Origin: Eikenella longinqua
GTDB lineage: Bacteria; Pseudomonadota; Gammaproteobacteria; Burkholderiales; Neisseriaceae
DNA length: 64,000 nt
Direction of reading: 5' to 3'
Assembly: GCF_001648355.1 (NCBI RefSeq)
Contig: NZ_LXSL01000025.1
Span: 1 to 64,000, forward strand
Shown: positions 62,632 through 64,000 of the stretch, in pieces
Layout: each line of letters begins with the position of its first letter
Position numbering within the stretch: the first letter of the stretch is position 1
Translations under genes and position numbers: made by a program
Notes under the pieces: generated by a model
What the model was told of the DNA's origin: nothing
The model's input: only the letters and a program-made list of their open reading frames with translations
Database searches by the model: none

Positions 62632-63114
62632 ATGCCCGCCCTCCCCCGCCTGCTCGTCGCCGCCGTATCCGCCGCCCTGCTGCTCAACGGCTGCGCCAAC
62701 AGCTCGGCCAACCAATACACCATCACCCAAGCGCAAAACGCCGCACGCGTTTACTACGGCGAAGTGCTGTCGGTTACCCCCACCACCATCAAAGGCGAAA
62801 GCAGCCCGCTGATCACCACCGCCGGCTCCCTGCTGGGCGGCATCGGCGGCAGCAACATCGGCAAAGGCCGCGGCGAAGCCGTGAGCGCCATTCTGGGCGC
62901 CATCATCGGCGGGCTCGGCGCCGAAGCCCTCACCCGCGGCATCGATTCCCAGCGCGGCTACGAAATCGTGGTGCAGATCGAAGGCACGCGCGACGCCGTT
63001 TCCGTGGTGCAGAAAGACGACATCGCCTTCCAGCCCGGCCAGCGCGTGCGCGTATTGCAGGGCGGCAACGGCGTCACCCGCGTGCTACCTTTAAATCAAC
63101 CAGCGCGCTATTAA
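62632..63114 (+). CDS. Glycine-zipper lipoprotein (SlyB/Pcp-like)
   Basis: 160 aa. Signal peptide with lipobox LLNGC, then a glycine-zipper segment (GSLLGGIGGSNIGKGRGEAV, AILGAIIGGLGAEAL) between two polar parts. The later part RGYEIVVQIEGTRDAVSVVQ resembles SlyB-family outer-membrane lipoproteins. Probably stabilises the outer membrane. AGGAGA precedes the ATG. Confidence 0.85.
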   Translation: MPALPRLLVAAVSAALLLNGCANSSANQYTITQAQNAARVYYGEVLSVTPTTIKGESSPLITTAGSLLGGIGGSNIGKGRGEAVSAILGAIIGGLGAEALTRGIDSQRGYEIVVQIEGTRDAVSVVQKDDIAFQPGQRVRVLQGGNGVTRVLPLNQPARY

Positions 63115-63134
63115 GCCCTGCTCCAGCAAACAAA

Positions 63135-63172
63135 AGGCTACCTGAAAACTTTCTAGGGTTTTCAGATAGCCT
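63135..63172. terminator. Inverted DUS pair with one mismatch
   Basis: AGGCTACCTGAAAAC and GTTTTCAGATAGCC; the right arm has A instead of G in the DUS. A stem can still form. Follows the glycine-zipper lipoprotein gene. Confidence 0.7.
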
Positions 63173-63175
63173 TTT

Positions 63176-63312
63176 CACTCTTATGATTGATACGATGATG
63201 GAAAAGCTCTCGCTCCAACTTGCCATAACTGCTCAGGCTGTCTATATAAATAATGCTGTCAGGCACGATTTCCTTCTTGATTATGTGCATAATAGCCCAT
63301 ATGCTCACACAT
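63176..63312 (-). pseudogene. IS1016/IS1595-like transposase remnant
   Basis: The minus strand, read without a start, gives IIKKEIVPDSIIYIDSLSSY and then GKLERELFHHRINHKSEKA. This resembles the DDE region of IS1016-type transposases (pattern PDSxVYTD...Y...HxRINH). About 45 codons only; both ends stop at DUS copies and no inverted repeats remain. Base composition is more A/T-rich than the genes around it. Confidence 0.55.
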
Positions 63313-63377
63313 ACTTTCAGGTAGCCTCCTCCGCCCAAAAGGCTACCTGAAAACCACCTCCATCACAAACCAAACCC

Positions 63378-63884
63378 ATGTCCCTCACCCACCCACGCCT
63401 TTTCCACTTCCTGCGCCAAGCCGCCGGCACGCTTGCCGCCTTCCTCATCATCAGCCTGCTGATGGATTGGTATCGCGCGCCCGCCGTGCCGCCGCAGGCC
63501 GCCGCGCTGCCGCTGCACACCCTCCAAGGCCGACACACCACGCTGGCCGAAGCCGGCGGCTCGCAAACCGCCGTGCTGTATTTCTGGGGCTCGTGGTGCG
63601 GCGTGTGCCGGCTCTCCTCGCCGGCGGTGGACAAACTGTCGCGCCGCGGCGTGCCCGTGGTGGGCGTGGCCTTGCAGTCGGGCAGCGATGCCGACGTACG
63701 CAGCTACCTGAAGCAGTTCGACACGGTAAACGACCCGCACGGCCAATGGGCGCAGCAATGGCAAGTGCGGGTTACGCCCACCATCGTGCTGGTGAAAAAC
63801 GGCCGCGTGCGCCACAGCACCACCGGCGCCGCCAGCTACTGGGGTCTGCGCGCCCGCATTGCCCTGCTCGATTGGCTGGGCTGA
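63378..63884 (+). CDS. Membrane-anchored thioredoxin-like protein (TlpA/ScsD type)
   Basis: 168 aa. An N-terminal membrane helix (about residues 14-30) anchors a periplasmic thioredoxin fold. The active site is WCGVC (C74, C77), and the cis-Pro loop is VTPT. Likely a disulfide reductase acting in the periplasm, with electrons from a DsbD-type partner not in the window. An inverted DUS pair follows at 63890-63928. Confidence 0.88.
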   Translation: MSLTHPRLFHFLRQAAGTLAAFLIISLLMDWYRAPAVPPQAAALPLHTLQGRHTTLAEAGGSQTAVLYFWGSWCGVCRLSSPAVDKLSRRGVPVVGVALQSGSDADVRSYLKQFDTVNDPHGQWAQQWQVRVTPTIVLVKNGRVRHSTTGAASYWGLRARIALLDWLG

Positions 63885-63889
63885 GCGGC

Positions 63890-63928
63890 AGGCTACCTGA
63901 AACCAATCCGGCCGGTTTTCAGGTAGCC
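63890..63928. terminator. Inverted DUS pair near the window end
   Basis: AGGCTACCTGAAACC and GGTTTTCAGGTAGCC with loop of about 9 bases. Ends the thioredoxin-like gene. The last 70 bases of the window hold no supported feature. Confidence 0.7.
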
Positions 63929-64000
63929 CAAGCTTGGCAAACCGCCGAAAAAGCACTATCCTTCGCCGCGCAACACCCCCTCTCCATCAACATCAAGAAA

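Overview
The window is chromosomal DNA from a member of the Neisseriaceae, most probably an Eikenella species. The main evidence is the 12-mer AGGCTACCTGAA, which occurs dozens of times on both strands, often as inverted pairs just after genes. From memory of the published DNA uptake sequence (DUS) dialects, this is the Eikenella form (AG-eikDUS). The proteins also look betaproteobacterial/neisserial, and the DNA is GC-rich. No rRNA, tRNA, CRISPR array, prophage or intact insertion sequence was seen.

Layout. 1-3430: the str operon on the minus strand (rpsL, rpsG, fusA, 5' end of tuf) with a clear promoter. 3756-9632: a HerA-like ATPase, then pyrB and pyrI separated by a frameshifted GH16-like lipoprotein gene, then a metallophosphatase. 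9831-13346: rpoH, lnt and coaD. 13454-20492: a complete F1Fo ATP synthase operon atpIBEFHAGDC (minus) with promoter and terminator. 20734-26126: parB, rsmE, an inositol-phosphatase family gene, a membrane protein and murJ. 26251-30562: a tiny membrane-protein candidate, luxS, an S4-domain protein and polyamine transporter genes potGHI. 30776-39005: an accessory-looking minus-strand stretch holding a MITE-like element, a VOC protein, an AlkD-like repair protein flanked by another DUS dialect, an ABC-F ATPase, a broken DUF4303-like gene, a ParB-like-motif protein, and a P-loop kinase gene overlapping a Thg1-like 3'-5' polymerase gene. 39145-44507: lemA, an amino-acid permease, pepD and an LpxL-type acyltransferase. 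44820-50684: hrpA, carrying several DUS dialects and in-frame repeats, and an AldA-type dehydrogenase. 50979-53643: a Slam-type outer-membrane protein divergent from a lipoprotein whose C-terminus resembles factor H binding protein. 53821-57603: trpB, a DMT transporter, an intact-looking TPP riboswitch with promoter and terminator but no adjacent thiamine gene, and a uracil-DNA-glycosylase-family protein. 57774-63884: a DUF465 protein, aroQ, accB, accC, sppA, two small lipoproteins, an IS1016-like transposase remnant and a membrane-anchored thioredoxin.

Most of the window is housekeeping: translation, ATP synthesis, pyrimidine, fatty-acid and aromatic biosynthesis, and envelope assembly. The items most worth a second look are the kinase/Thg1-like pair, the riboswitch without an obvious target, the Slam/lipoprotein pair, the GH16 insertion between pyrB and pyrI, the foreign DUS dialects in hrpA and around the AlkD gene, and three families of small dispersed repeats (Correia-like, a DUS-linked hairpin repeat, and an IS-ended MITE). 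All functional calls rest on reading protein motifs by eye; no database search was run.
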